A stretch of 6,015 nucleotides of DNA from NCBI GenBank assembly GCA_945898105.1, contig CAMDHL010000145.1, forward strand, positions 1 to 6,015, read 5' to 3'. Made by a program: the position numbers and the translations under genes. The notes beneath the pieces are model-generated. The model had not been told where the DNA came from. It worked only from the letters and a program-made list of their open reading frames with translations, and did no database searches. This stretch comes from Comamonas sp. lk. Its GTDB lineage: Bacteria; Pseudomonadota; Gammaproteobacteria; Burkholderiales; Burkholderiaceae_C. Of the stretch, positions 5,930 through 6,015 are shown in pieces; within the stretch, counting starts at the first letter, position 1, and each line of letters opens with the position of its first letter.

Positions 5930-6015
5930 GCGTTCAAGCCCTCAATCAGCTCGTTGAACGCGGCGTCAACCGTGGCCTTGAAGTCGGCCTGAATCTGAAA
6001 CACCTCGGTGAATTC
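5926..6015 (-). CDS. C-terminal end of an unidentified upstream gene (partial)
   Basis: The minus-strand frame that opens at the right edge is uninterrupted for 29 codons, ends with TGA at 5928-5926, and overlaps the ORF6N start codon as ATGA. The tail reads EFTEVFQIQADF followed by KATVDAAFNELIEGLNA, a soluble, probably helical C-terminus. I do not recognise the protein. The 4-bp overlap and same strand place it in the same operon. In loci with a long Mod and ORF6N, a helicase/restriction subunit or a specificity-type gene would be plausible here, but nothing in 29 residues supports one choice. The edge of the window coincides with an EcoRI site, GAATTC. Confidence 0.6.
   Translation of the reverse strand, partial: EFTEVFQIQADFKATVDAAFNELIEGLNA
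5930..5961 (-). promoter_or_regulatory. 8-bp inverted repeat bracketing the ribosome binding site of the ORF6N gene
   Basis: On the minus strand, GCGTTCAA (5961-5954) and TTGAACGC (5937-5930) are perfect inverted copies separated by 16 nt. The second arm ends directly before the ATG of the ORF6N gene, and the likely GAGG Shine-Dalgarno lies in the loop. In mRNA this could fold into a hairpin next to the start codon. In DNA it could be an operator for the DNA-binding product. It also encodes the end of the upstream protein, and 8-bp matches can occur by chance, so function is unproven. Confidence 0.35.

Overview
The window reads as part of one leftward (minus-strand) defence operon, probably from a proteobacterium and most likely a betaproteobacterium of the Burkholderiales type. 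That guess rests on the fairly GC-rich coding sequence and on the resemblance of the methyltransferase and helicase to families I remember from such bacteria; no marker gene fixes the taxonomy. No rRNA, tRNA, CRISPR array, transposase or integrase is visible. The right edge of the window is an EcoRI site (6010-6015).

In transcription order (right to left) the window holds: the last 29 codons of an unidentified gene (right edge to 5926); an ORF6N-domain DNA-binding protein (5929-5375, overlapping the previous gene by 4 bp); a large DPPY-type DNA methyltransferase resembling a type III Mod with a long C-terminal extension (5335-2558); an SMC/ABC-like AAA ATPase (2536-1310); a DUF4276 TOPRIM-like protein whose ATG follows the ATPase stop codon by 2 nt (1307-663); and the first 216 codons of a protein with a RelE-like N-terminal domain, recognised as the start of a UvrD/Rep-type helicase family (650 to the left edge). 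All gaps are under 40 bp, so a single transcript is likely and no intergenic stretch is long enough for an obvious promoter. Nothing on the plus strand looks like a real gene.

Functionally the window joins two layers. The methyltransferase, with ORF6N, is a modification module; its restriction partner is not inside the window. The ATPase and TOPRIM-like protein look like the two halves of an OLD-family nuclease encoded as separate genes. With the following UvrD-type helicase they resemble, by domain content, a split version of the GajA/GajB pair of Gabija. Whether the modification part and the nuclease/helicase part act together is inference.

The most unusual sequence signal is a perfect 22-bp inverted repeat with a 5-nt loop (4312-4360) inside the presumed target-recognition region of the methyltransferase. 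It lies in codon register, so both strands read nearly the same peptide. It sits in a roughly 550-bp stretch that is more AT-rich than the C-terminal side of the gene, consistent with a swapped recognition domain.
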